DNA of 64,000 nt from Streptomyces sp. GS7 (GTDB taxonomy: Bacteria; Actinomycetota; Actinomycetes; Streptomycetales; Streptomycetaceae): NCBI RefSeq assembly GCF_009834125.1, contig NZ_CP047146.1:7968501-8032500 (forward strand), written 5' to 3'. The notes beneath the pieces were generated by a model. It saw only the letters and a list, made by a program, of their open reading frames with translations. It made no database searches and was not told where the DNA came from. Shown piece after piece: positions 34,219 to 41,397 of this stretch (positions within the stretch are counted from its first letter, which is position 1; each line of letters opens with the position of its first letter). The translations under genes and the position numbers were made by a program.

Positions 34219-35409
34219 ATGCCCAGCATCGTGTACAGCGGGGTAGGCCCCCGCATCGCCTATGAACGCCGTATCGCCGGCCTCACCCAAGCCGAACTGG
34301 CCCGCGCCGCCGGCATCGCCCTCGGCACTCTGCGGAAGATCGAACGGGGCGAACGCGGGGTCTCCGACTGCTTACTTGATGCCGTGGCGATGGCTCTCGG
34401 CCACGATCCCGCCCGGCTGCTTCCGAACCGGGAACGTCCCGATGACCGCGTGCACCAAGCCATACCGTCCCTGTCCGCGGTGCTCGCGACGTACGAGGAC
34501 CCGGAAGACGGACCGTGCCGCGAACCGGCAGCTCTCCATGGGGCTGTCGCCTCAATGGTCACGCACCGTCTCAGCGCACAGTACGTCCGGATCTCCCGCG
34601 CCGCTCCAGCTCTTCTCACCGAACTGTGTCGCGCGCTCCGGACCGCGCCACCACACCACCGCCCCGCGGTGGCCAGACTCCTGGTGGACGCTTGCCGGGC
34701 CGCGGACGCCGTGGCGTTCAAGTACGGGGCGACGGACCTCTCCGCGCGGCTGATCGATCTCATGCGGTGGGCCGCACGCCATGCTGATGACCCCCTTGTG
34801 GACGCGACAGTGGCGTATGTGCGAACGGAGACGTTCTTCGCCTCCAAGGCGCACGCGGCCGGATTTCGTGCGCTCGCGGGAGCCTTGGAGGGACTTCCCC
34901 GGGACACGAGGCCGTCCGCTCTCGCGGCGCGCGGCGCGTTGCACATGCGCGCCGCGGTGATCGCCGGGCGAGCGGGCGAGGGGGACGCGGCAGAGACCCA
35001 CCTCGACGAGGCACGTGCCCTCGGCGATCGGGTACCGGAGGGTGTCTACGGCGGAACGGCCTTCGGCCCGAACAGCGTCCGCATCCACGAGGTATCCGTG
35101 GCCGTCAGCCTCGGCGGCGCCCGTCTCGAACGGGCGCTGGAACTGGCGCGCGTCTGGAAGCCGCCACAGGACGTGCCGGCCGAGCGGCGCAGCAGCTTCT
35201 ACATCGAACTGGGCCGCGCACAGCTCTGGTCCGGGCGGCCGGACGCGGCGTTCGAGTCGTTGCAGGTGGCGCGCCGGATCGCTCCCCAGCACGCCAGGGA
35301 ACACCGATGGGTGCGTGAGGACGCGGCTACCTTGCGCCGCCTCAAGCGCGCGGATGCGGAGAGACTGTCGAACTTCGCCGCATGGTGCCACGCGGGCGAG
35401 TGCGTCTGA
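34219..35409 (+). CDS. XRE-type HTH regulator with TPR-like C-terminal domain
   Basis: 396 residues. An N-terminal Cro/C1 HTH spans about 12-68 (LTQAELARAAGIALGTLRKI followed by an Arg/Glu-rich third helix). The remaining 320 residues are all-helical, with repeated Ala/Leu/Arg patterns of tetratricopeptide type, such as RAALELARVW-like units and YIELGRAQLWSGRPDAAFES near 325-345. HTH-TPR proteins in other phyla (RRNPP family) bind small peptides with the TPR part; whether this one does is unknown. The start is the ATG at 34219 behind GGAGCGAG. It is followed by a DUF6415-like gene and a tiny peptide gene, which makes peptide sensing an attractive hypothesis. Confidence 0.88.
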   Translation: MPSIVYSGVGPRIAYERRIAGLTQAELARAAGIALGTLRKIERGERGVSDCLLDAVAMALGHDPARLLPNRERPDDRVHQAIPSLSAVLATYEDPEDGPCREPAALHGAVASMVTHRLSAQYVRISRAAPALLTELCRALRTAPPHHRPAVARLLVDACRAADAVAFKYGATDLSARLIDLMRWAARHADDPLVDATVAYVRTETFFASKAHAAGFRALAGALEGLPRDTRPSALAARGALHMRAAVIAGRAGEGDAAETHLDEARALGDRVPEGVYGGTAFGPNSVRIHEVSVAVSLGGARLERALELARVWKPPQDVPAERRSSFYIELGRAQLWSGRPDAAFESLQVARRIAPQHAREHRWVREDAATLRRLKRADAERLSNFAAWCHAGECV

Positions 35410-35412
35410 CGG

Positions 35413-35431
35413 GTACCCCTCGCAGGGGTAC
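35413..35431 (+). terminator. Small hairpin after the HTH-TPR gene
   Basis: An 8-bp perfect stem GTACCCCT/AGGGGTAC with loop CGC, four bases after the stop codon. It could end or attenuate transcription into the DUF6415-like gene. Confidence 0.6.
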
Positions 35432-35489
35432 TTGCGCCTCCTTCCCGGGGCCAGCCTCTTCCTGAGCCCAACGGCACAGGGAGATGACC

Positions 35490-35885
35490 ATGACCACAAC
35501 GACAGCTCCATCCGCAGCCCCCGAGTCGGGTGGCGTGCGCACCTCCCCCGGCGAGTGGCCCATCGTTGCCGACACCATCAGTAGGACGATTCGCCGGGCT
35601 CTCTGCCTGGGCTCGGGGCGTCCCGAGCTCGGGGAACTGGCCGAGGTGGCGGAGGACTTGCGGGGGCATGTCGAACTGCTACTCGTCGAGGCCCGGGAGA
35701 GGGCCGGCTGCCAGTCGCCGACGGGCTGCGAGGTGCACCACATAACGGCCCGGTTCGACGGCATCGAGCAGCAGACGCGGCGGGGCCTCGGAGACGGCGC
35801 GTTGTCCGCCCACGTCCATGTGCATCAACTCGCCCGGGATTGCCAGTGGCTACTCGCCCACTACACGGCAAGGGAGGGCTGGTGA
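35490..35885 (+). CDS. DUF6415-like protein
   Basis: 131 residues, mostly helical, with paired ELAEVAEDLRGHVELLLVEA-like segments and a His-rich stretch AHVHVHQLARDCQWLLAHY near the C-terminus. I recall similar Streptomyces proteins named DUF6415, sometimes loosely linked to natural product biosynthesis, but no biochemical role is established. The ATG at 35490 is preferred over 35484 because AGGGAG (35478-35483) is then six bases upstream. It lies between the HTH-TPR regulator and a short peptide gene, in the same direction. Confidence 0.72.
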   Translation: MTTTTAPSAAPESGGVRTSPGEWPIVADTISRTIRRALCLGSGRPELGELAEVAEDLRGHVELLLVEARERAGCQSPTGCEVHHITARFDGIEQQTRRGLGDGALSAHVHVHQLARDCQWLLAHYTAREGW

Positions 35886-36025
35886 GGAGCGGGCGCACGT
35901 CGGTGGCGCCGCCCAGGACCGCGGCGCCGATCACGCCCCCGCAACACCGGCCCCCGGACGCGCCGCGGCGCGAGCCCTGACGTCCGGGGAGCACATGAAG
36001 CCCCCGTCCCAGCCGGCGATTCCTT

Positions 36026-36110
36026 GGCCGGACATCCGGCCGGGACGGGTCCGGGCCTCCTCAGGAGGCCCCTGCCAGTGCACACCGACGCGGGGACGGA
36101 CCCCGCGTCG
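36026..36110 (+). promoter_or_regulatory. Structured leader of the 36-residue peptide gene (three hairpins)
   Basis: Three successive hairpins: 36026-36041 (6-bp stem), 36053-36071 (8-bp stem, 3-nt loop) and 36086-36110 (10-bp perfect stem, 5-nt loop). The last ends 10 bases before the AGGAGG ribosome site. This suggests an attenuator or translational control element in front of the peptide, but no known riboswitch or RNA thermometer motif was recognised. Confidence 0.55.
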
Positions 36111-36132
36111 CTCACGCACCAGGAGGTGCAGC

Positions 36133-36243
36133 ATGCGATATCGGTTCGATCCGGTCAAGGCCGGCGCAGGCGACGAGGACGACGGCCAGGGCGGCAACCC
36201 CAGCGGCGGTTGCGGCGACGGTGACGGGTGCGGGCGCCAGTAA
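36133..36243 (+). CDS. 36-residue Gly-Gly peptide, candidate RiPP or signal precursor
   Basis: A short gene with the best ribosome site of the region (AGGAGG at 36121-36126, six bases upstream of the ATG). The peptide begins MRYRFDPVKAG, continues with an acidic Asp/Glu/Gly-rich stretch, then NPSGG, and ends CGDGDGCGRQ. The Gly-Gly before a short two-cysteine tail resembles the double-glycine boundary of exported peptide precursors, giving a possible 10-residue core. No modification enzyme, protease or transporter is adjacent, so the assignment as precursor is inference. Basic N-terminus and acidic middle are consistent with a leader. It is flanked by hairpins on both sides. Confidence 0.6.
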   Translation: MRYRFDPVKAGAGDEDDGQGGNPSGGCGDGDGCGRQ

Positions 36244-36272
36244 CGCGGTAAGCGCTCCGCGCCAGTGAGACA

Positions 36273-36299
36273 GGGCGGCTCCTCGTTGAGGGGCCGCCT
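36273..36299 (+). terminator. Hairpin after the peptide gene
   Basis: A 10-bp stem (36274-36283 with 36289-36298, one G-U pair) with a 5-nt loop, 30 bases after the peptide stop codon and just before the ribosome site of the next gene. Confidence 0.6.
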
Positions 36300-36316
36300 C
36301 CTATCTGGAGGACTCC

Positions 36317-36736
36317 TTGAACGTTCACCACCACGGATACACCTGGGCAGGATCAGGGTCGGAGTACGGCACCGACTCTCTGCGACGCTCTGGTGATCCC
36401 CAGTTCGCATCAGCATCAGTGGTCCCGTTGGAACCAGCCAACTGGCTGCTCAAACATGCCTCGTTCGTGAAGGAGACGTTCCACGATGCCGGCGAAGCAG
36501 CCACCTGGTTCGGGAAGCAGATCGTCGACTACGCCGACCGGTTCGACGGATTCCACACGAAGGACCCCGGGACCATTCGGGCCCAGGTCAACAGCGCACG
36601 GGAGACGGTGGACCAGGGACGCGATGTCGTCGGAGGCTGGTGGATCAACGGGGGCACCACCTTCTACGCCGTGCATCTGATCGCCTGCCCGAACTTCTTC
36701 AGGCCGGAGCATCTGTGCCCGAAGCGGATGCGTTGA
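36317..36736 (+). CDS. Orphan 139-residue protein, TTG start
   Basis: I do not recognise this protein. It begins at a TTG (36317-36319) with GGAGGA at 36307-36312, which fits better than any ATG. The 139 residues contain a His-rich start (MNVHHHGYTWAG), an amphipathic middle (KQIVDYADRF) and a C-terminus with two cysteines (LIACPNFFRPEHLCPKRMR). There is no signal peptide. It directly follows the short peptide gene and precedes the right copy of the direct repeat, so it is the last gene of the island and could be a partner of the peptide. Confidence 0.6.
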   Translation: MNVHHHGYTWAGSGSEYGTDSLRRSGDPQFASASVVPLEPANWLLKHASFVKETFHDAGEAATWFGKQIVDYADRFDGFHTKDPGTIRAQVNSARETVDQGRDVVGGWWINGGTTFYAVHLIACPNFFRPEHLCPKRMR

Positions 36737-36786
36737 CTGCCAACTCCCGGACCAGCACGGGAGGCTCCGCCTCACACCGGACCGCC

Positions 36787-36845
36787 GGGCCGCGCGAGCC
36801 GAAGGGCCCGTCCCGCCACTTGTCCTGGCGGGACGGGCACTTCGT
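36787..36845 (+). repeat. 59-bp direct repeat, right copy (contains terminator)
   Basis: The partner of 33252-33310. Of the five differences, two (at 36812 C for T and 36831-36833 region A for G) keep the hairpin paired, so the stem is conserved by compensating changes. Confidence 0.85.
36806..36838. terminator. Terminator in the right direct repeat
   Basis: A perfect 13-bp stem (36806-36818 with 36826-36838) and a 7-nt loop, between the orphan gene and the convergent Uma2 remnant. Confidence 0.8.
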
Positions 36846-36857
36846 CGTGAGAGAGTC

Positions 36858-37121
36858 TCAGCCGGTAGGGAAGAGCGCGGTGTCGACCGTGACATCGAAC
36901 GGCGTCGGCAGGTGCAGCTTGTCGCCGTACTTCACGGTTTCCAGCACGCGATACAGACCACCCGCCGGCTGCCCGTACAGCGTCGCGGTGGGCCTGCCGG
37001 AGTGCCAGGGGTCCAGCAACAGGTAGAGAGGAACCCCTGCGTCAGCGTAACCGTGGAGCTTCTCGACCCGGTCGTGATTCGCATTGGACCGGGAGGTGAT
37101 ACGGGACCGGCGCCGGTCCAC
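36858..37121 (-). pseudogene. 3-prime remnant of a Uma2-family (DUF820) endonuclease gene
   Basis: The frame encodes the familiar C-terminal third of Uma2 proteins: DRVEKLHGYADAGVPLYLLL, then DPWHSGRPTATLYGQP, YRVLETVKYGDKLHLP and the terminal ALFPTG. A full-length member has about 180-200 residues, with the catalytic PD-(D/E)xK part and an AxEVxSP motif before this segment; that part is missing. The apparent 87-residue start (ATG 37119-37121) is 33 bp from the deoA stop codon, so no room exists for the rest. It looks like a truncated gene left at the boundary of the inserted block. Confidence 0.8.
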
Positions 37122-37154
37122 CGATCCCGTTCACCCGAATGGGAAAACCGCAGG

Positions 37155-38432
37155 TCAGCCGATCCGCTCCAGCACCACCGGCGAGGCCGTGAAGCCCGCG
37201 TCCGACGGCCCGATCTCCACCCCGCCGTCCAGCGCCGCGAGGGCGTAGTCGAACTTCTCCGGGGTGTCGGTGTGGAGGGTGAGGAGCGGCTGGCCCGCCG
37301 TCACCGCGTCTCCCGGCTTGGCGTGCAGCTCGATGCCCGCGCCGGCCTGCACCGGGTCCTCCTTGCGGGCCCGGCCGGCGCCCAGGCGCCAGGCGGCGAG
37401 GCCGACCGCGTACGCGTCGAGGGTCTGGAGCACACCGGTGGAGGGGGCGGTCACGATGTGGGTCTCGCGGGCGACCGGGAGGGCCGCGTCCGGGTCGCCG
37501 CCCTGGGCGATGATCATGCGGCGCCAGTGGTCCATGGCGGAGCCGTCGGCCAGGGCCTTGGCGGGGTCGGCGTCCGGCAGGCCGGCCGCGGTGAGCATCT
37601 CGCGGGCGAGCGCCAGGGTGAGGTCGACGACGTCCTGCGGGCCGCCGCCGGCCAGCACCTCGACGGACTCGCGCACTTCGAGGGCGTTGCCGGCGGTGAG
37701 GCCGAGCGGGGTGGCCATGTCGGTGAGCAGGGCGACCGTCTTCACGCCGTGGTCGGCGCCCAACCCGACCATGGTGGAGGCGAGTTCACGGGCGTCGTCG
37801 ATGTTCTTCATGAACGCGCCGGAGCCGACCTTGACGTCCAGGACCAGCGAGCCGGTGCCCTCGGCGATCTTCTTGGACATGATCGAGGAGGCGATGAGCG
37901 GGATGGACTCGACGGTGCCGGTGACGTCGCGGAGGGCGTAGAGCTTCTTGTCGGCGGGGGCGAGGCCGTCGCCGGCGGCGCAGATGACCGAGCCGACGTC
38001 GCGGAGGACGGCCAGCATCTCGTCGTTGCTCAGCTGCGCGCGCCAGCCGGGGATCGACTCCAGCTTGTCGAGGGTGCCGCCGGTGTGGCCCAGGCCGCGG
38101 CCGGAGAGCTGCGGTACGGCGGCGCCGCAGGCGGCGACGAGCGGGGCGAGCGGGAGGGTGATCTTGTCGCCGACGCCGCCGGTGGAGTGCTTGTCGGCGG
38201 TGGGGCGGGGCAGGGACGAGAAGTCCATCCGCTCACCGGAGGCGATCATCGCGGCGGTCCAGCGGGCGATCTCCGTACGGTTCATACCGTTGAGGAAGAT
38301 GGCCATCGCCAGGGACGACATCTGCTCGTGGGCGACCTCGCCACGGGTGTAGGCGTCGATCACCCAGTCGATCTGATCGGGGGTCAGCTCTCCGCGGTCG
38401 CGCTTGGTACGGATGACGCTGATGACGTCCAT
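37155..38432 (-). CDS. deoA: Thymidine (pyrimidine-nucleoside) phosphorylase
   Basis: Phosphorolyses thymidine and deoxyuridine to base and deoxyribose-1-phosphate. The 425 residues contain the family signature SGRGLGHTGGTLDKLESIPG, the N-terminal helical domain, the phosphate loop KHSTGGVGDKI and the C-terminal domain. The start is the ATG at 38430-38432 with AAAGGAAG upstream; a longer frame to 38705 overlaps cdd and is rejected. It follows cdd after 100 bp. A two-mismatch copy of the nucleoside operator in this gap suggests that deoA has its own regulated promoter besides read-through from the transporter operon. Confidence 0.96.
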   Translation of the reverse strand: MDVISVIRTKRDRGELTPDQIDWVIDAYTRGEVAHEQMSSLAMAIFLNGMNRTEIARWTAAMIASGERMDFSSLPRPTADKHSTGGVGDKITLPLAPLVAACGAAVPQLSGRGLGHTGGTLDKLESIPGWRAQLSNDEMLAVLRDVGSVICAAGDGLAPADKKLYALRDVTGTVESIPLIASSIMSKKIAEGTGSLVLDVKVGSGAFMKNIDDARELASTMVGLGADHGVKTVALLTDMATPLGLTAGNALEVRESVEVLAGGGPQDVVDLTLALAREMLTAAGLPDADPAKALADGSAMDHWRRMIIAQGGDPDAALPVARETHIVTAPSTGVLQTLDAYAVGLAAWRLGAGRARKEDPVQAGAGIELHAKPGDAVTAGQPLLTLHTDTPEKFDYALAALDGGVEIGPSDAGFTASPVVLERIG

Positions 38433-38463
38433 GGGGCTTCCTTTCGAACGGGTAGCTCCCGTT

Positions 38464-38475
38464 CTACACGCATAG
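38464..38475. promoter_or_regulatory. Nucleoside operator variant in front of deoA (10 of 12 match)
   Basis: CTACACGCATAG differs from CTACGCGCGTAG at positions 5 and 9, both G to A. It overlaps a minus-strand -10-like TAGAAC and lies 32 bp upstream of the deoA ATG. Confidence 0.6.
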
Positions 38476-38532
38476 AGCCGGCGGCGGCCAGAAAGGGCGG
38501 GCGCAACGGCGCCGGGGGGATACCAGGGGTGG

Positions 38533-38928
38533 CTAGCGGGCCAGGTGGCCGGGGCCGAACGCGTCGGGGAGCAGTTCGGCCAGCGGGCGGATGCCGAGCG
38601 CGGTGTCGACCAGCAGCTCCGGGCCGCCGTGCTCGTAGAGCAGCTGGCGGCAGCGCCCGCACGGGACCAGCGGCTCGCCGGCGCCGTCGACGCAGGTGAA
38701 GGCAACCAGGCGTCCGCCGCCGCCGGCGAACAGCGCGGAGATCAGACCGCACTCGGCGCACAGCCCGAGGCCGTACGAGGCGTTCTCGACGTTGCAGCCG
38801 GTGACCGTGCGGCCGTCGTCCACGAGGGCGGCGGCACCGACGGGATAGCCGGAATACGGGGCGTAGGCCCGGGACATGGCGTCCCGGGCCTGCGTCCGCA
38901 GTGACTCCCAGTCGGGAGATGCGCTCAT
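38533..38928 (-). CDS. cdd: Cytidine deaminase
   Basis: Deaminates cytidine and deoxycytidine to uridine forms. The 131 residues fit the homotetrameric zinc type: GCNVENASYGLGLCAEC (first zinc cysteine and the catalytic glutamate) and PCGRCRQLLYEHG (the other two zinc cysteines). The start is the ATG at 38926-38928; an upstream in-frame start adds 15 residues without support. It follows the last permease gene by 73 bp and would be co-transcribed with it. The product feeds uridine/deoxyuridine to phosphorolysis. Its 5-prime coding part holds a striking 14-bp inverted repeat. Confidence 0.95.
   Translation of the reverse strand: MSASPDWESLRTQARDAMSRAYAPYSGYPVGAAALVDDGRTVTGCNVENASYGLGLCAECGLISALFAGGGGRLVAFTCVDGAGEPLVPCGRCRQLLYEHGGPELLVDTALGIRPLAELLPDAFGPGHLAR
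38862..38894. repeat. 14-bp inverted repeat inside the cdd coding sequence
   Basis: The stem is 38862-38875 with 38881-38894 (one G-U pair), loop of five bases. It covers codons 12-22 of cdd and would form a stable hairpin near the 5-prime end of the cdd coding region. Confidence 0.75.
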
Positions 38929-38935
38929 GCCGATA

Positions 38936-39001
38936 CCTCGCTTCGCGAGGCCTCGCACTCGCTCGGCGCGCACCTCTCAACTGCTCGCTCGCTGCGCTCG
39001 C
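38936..39001. repeat. GAGCGAGC-rich spacer between the permease gene and cdd
   Basis: A spacer made of repeated CGCTCGCT/AGCGAGCG words, plus a 6-bp hairpin CCTCGC-TTC-GCGAGG (38936-38950). Such repeats recur between Streptomyces genes; its role is unknown. Confidence 0.5.
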
Positions 39002-40294
39002 TCACTTGCCCTGACCTCGTCTGTAGATCTTGCCGATGGCCTTCGGTACCCGCAGTCGCTGCGCGGCCAACGAGAGCACCAGCAGCGTAGCGATGTAGGG
39101 CGCGACGCCGACGATCTCCAGCGGGACCGTTTTGGTGGTGGCGTACCAGACGCCGAGCAGCGCTGCGGCGGCCAGGCTGATCACGGCCTGGATCCGCTGC
39201 CCGCCGCGCAGCTTCCACAGCGCCAGGCCGACCAGCAGGACGGCGAGCAGAAGCAGCAGCGCGTGGACGGTGGGGCCGCCGCCGCGCAGCTGGAGCGCGT
39301 CCATGAAGCCGAACAGGCCGGCGCCCATGGCGACGCCGCCCGGCCGCCAGTTGCCGAAGATCATGGTGGCGAGGCCGATATAGCCGCGGCCACCGGTCTG
39401 GCCGTCCTGGTAGATGTGCACGTAGATCGCGAGGAACGCGCCGCCGAGGCCGGCCAGCGCGCCGGAGACGGTCACCGCCGCGTACTTGTAGCGGTAGACG
39501 TTGACGCCCAGCGACTCGGCCGCGATCGGTCCCTCGCCGCAGGAGCGCAGCCGCAGGCCGAAGGCGGAACGCCACAGGACGAAGAAGCTGAGCACGAAGA
39601 GGCCGACGGTCAGCAGGGTCAGCCAGGAGACGTTGGTGACCAGGGAACCGAGGATGCCGGCGACGTCGGATACCAGGAACCAGTGGTGGTGCTCGACGGA
39701 CTGGAGCCAGCCGGAGAGGCCCGGGACGGTGAACGTCGGCATGTCGGGCATCGGTGGCGACTGCTTGTCGTTGCCGCCGGCGGCCGCCGCCGCGCTGCCG
39801 TCCGCGCCGAACATCAGCTTGGCGAGGAACTGGGTCAGGCCGAGCGCCATGATGTTGATGGCGACGCCGGAGATGATGTGGTCGACGCCGAAGGTGACGG
39901 TGACGACCGCGTGCAGCAGTCCGCCGAGCGCGCCGCCGACGATGCCGGCCAGCGCCGCGGCCCAGGGGCCGTGCTGCCAGCCGACCGCGCCCGCGGAGAA
40001 GGTGCCGAGCATCATCATGCCTTCGAGGCCGATGTTGATGACGCCGGAGCGCTCGGCCCACAGGCCGCCGAGACCGGCCAGGCCGATCGGCACCGCGGCG
40101 TTGAGCGCGGCGGTGTACTGGCCGGACTCGGTCAGGTTGGTGGCGCCGGTGACGACCCGCAGCAGGGACAGCAGGACCAGGGCGCCCGCGATGATCAGCA
40201 GGACCTGGGGGTAGCTGAGCCTGGCCCGGGGGGCCTTGGGCTTGGGCTGGTGGGTGGGGCTCTGGTCGACCGGAGCCGTGAGGTTCGTGCTCAT
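39002..40294 (-). CDS. Nucleoside ABC transporter permease (second subunit)
   Basis: 430 residues, about ten membrane segments, of the BPD-transporter 2 (RbsC/YufQ-like) family. The cytoplasmic coupling segment includes SCGEGPIAAESLGVNVYRYKY, typical of nucleoside-importer permeases; ERSGVINIGLEGMMMLG marks the first half. A polar insert (GGNDKQSPPMPDMPTF) lies in an outer loop at about 178-193. The ATG overlaps the stop codon of the first permease by 4 bp (ATGA). With the ATPase and the BMP lipoprotein it forms an importer, most likely for purine and pyrimidine nucleosides, judged by the downstream cdd and deoA. Confidence 0.93.
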   Translation of the reverse strand: MSTNLTAPVDQSPTHQPKPKAPRARLSYPQVLLIIAGALVLLSLLRVVTGATNLTESGQYTAALNAAVPIGLAGLGGLWAERSGVINIGLEGMMMLGTFSAGAVGWQHGPWAAALAGIVGGALGGLLHAVVTVTFGVDHIISGVAINIMALGLTQFLAKLMFGADGSAAAAAGGNDKQSPPMPDMPTFTVPGLSGWLQSVEHHHWFLVSDVAGILGSLVTNVSWLTLLTVGLFVLSFFVLWRSAFGLRLRSCGEGPIAAESLGVNVYRYKYAAVTVSGALAGLGGAFLAIYVHIYQDGQTGGRGYIGLATMIFGNWRPGGVAMGAGLFGFMDALQLRGGGPTVHALLLLLAVLLVGLALWKLRGGQRIQAVISLAAAALLGVWYATTKTVPLEIVGVAPYIATLLVLSLAAQRLRVPKAIGKIYRRGQGK

Positions 40295-41397
40295 GCGGAC
40301 ACCTCCGCCTTCTCGGTCTTACGGGCCTGGGCGGCGAGTTCCGCGCCGACCTGCCGCTGCTGGAGTCTGAGGCCGTATCGCCGCACGAGTTCGTAGGCGA
40401 TGACGACACAGAGCACGATGACGCCCTGCATCACGCCGACGATCTCCTGCTGGTAGTTCTCGAATTCGAGCTGGGTGCCGGTGCGTTCGAGGAAGCCCCA
40501 CAGCAGCGCCGCGGCGGCCATCCCGACCGGGTGGTTGCGGCCCAGCAGCGCGATGGCGATGCCGGTGAAGCCGATGCCGATGGGGAAGTCGGTGCCGTAG
40601 TTGTACGAGGTTCCGAGCAGTGTCGGCATGCCGATCAGGCCCGCCGCGGCGCCGGACAGCAGCATGGAGGTGACGATCATCCGCTTGACGCTGACGCCGC
40701 CGGCCTCGGCCGCGGACTCGGACTGGCCGACCGTACGGAGGTCGAAGCCGAAGCGGGTGCGGTTGAGCACGAACCAGTACGCACAGCCGACGACGACGGC
40801 GACGACGACGAAGCCGTCGATCGGGGCGGGCGTGGTGGGGATGGTGAAGAAGTGGCTGGAGGCCGGGAGGTTCGGCGTGTGGAAGAGGTTGCCGTCCTTG
40901 ACCGCGAGCCGGCCGTCCTGGAGGAAGTAGCCGATGACGGCTGCCGCGATGGCGTTCAGCATGATCGTGGTGATCACCTCGCTGACCCCGCGGGTGGTCT
41001 TCAGCAGACCCGCGATGCCCGCCCAGACCGAGCCGACCAGCATCGCGACGAGGATGATCAACGGGATCTGGAGGAAGCCGGGGAGCGTCAGCGCACCGCC
41101 GACCACCGCGGCGAAGAACGCCGCGATGCGGTACTGGCCGTCGACGCCGATGTTGAAGAGGTTCATCCGGAAGCCGATGGCGACGGCCAGCGCGGACAGG
41201 TAGTACGGGACCGCCTTGTTGATGATCCAGACCTGGCTGTCGCTCTTGGAGCCGAAGTCGGCCATCACCAGGTAGGCGTGGATCGGGTCCTTGCCGGTGG
41301 CCAGGATGATCACCGAGGTGATGGCCAGTGCGGCGACGATGGCCAGAACCGGCGCGGCGATGCCCAGGATCAGCTTGTTCTTGTCGGGCTTCTTCAC
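40291..41397 (-). CDS. Nucleoside ABC transporter permease (first subunit)
   Basis: 368 residues, about nine or ten membrane segments, BPD-transporter 2 family (YufP-like). GFRMNLFNIGVDGQYRIAAF and the coupling region TVGQSESAAEAGGVSVKRMI are characteristic. The start is a GTG at 41395-41397 that overlaps the ATPase stop in GTGA, so the three transporter genes are translationally coupled. A larger frame running back to 41922 overlaps the ATPase gene out of phase and is rejected. Confidence 0.93.
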   Translation of the reverse strand: MKKPDKNKLILGIAAPVLAIVAALAITSVIILATGKDPIHAYLVMADFGSKSDSQVWIINKAVPYYLSALAVAIGFRMNLFNIGVDGQYRIAAFFAAVVGGALTLPGFLQIPLIILVAMLVGSVWAGIAGLLKTTRGVSEVITTIMLNAIAAAVIGYFLQDGRLAVKDGNLFHTPNLPASSHFFTIPTTPAPIDGFVVVAVVVGCAYWFVLNRTRFGFDLRTVGQSESAAEAGGVSVKRMIVTSMLLSGAAAGLIGMPTLLGTSYNYGTDFPIGIGFTGIAIALLGRNHPVGMAAAALLWGFLERTGTQLEFENYQQEIVGVMQGVIVLCVVIAYELVRRYGLRLQQRQVGAELAAQARKTEKAEVSA

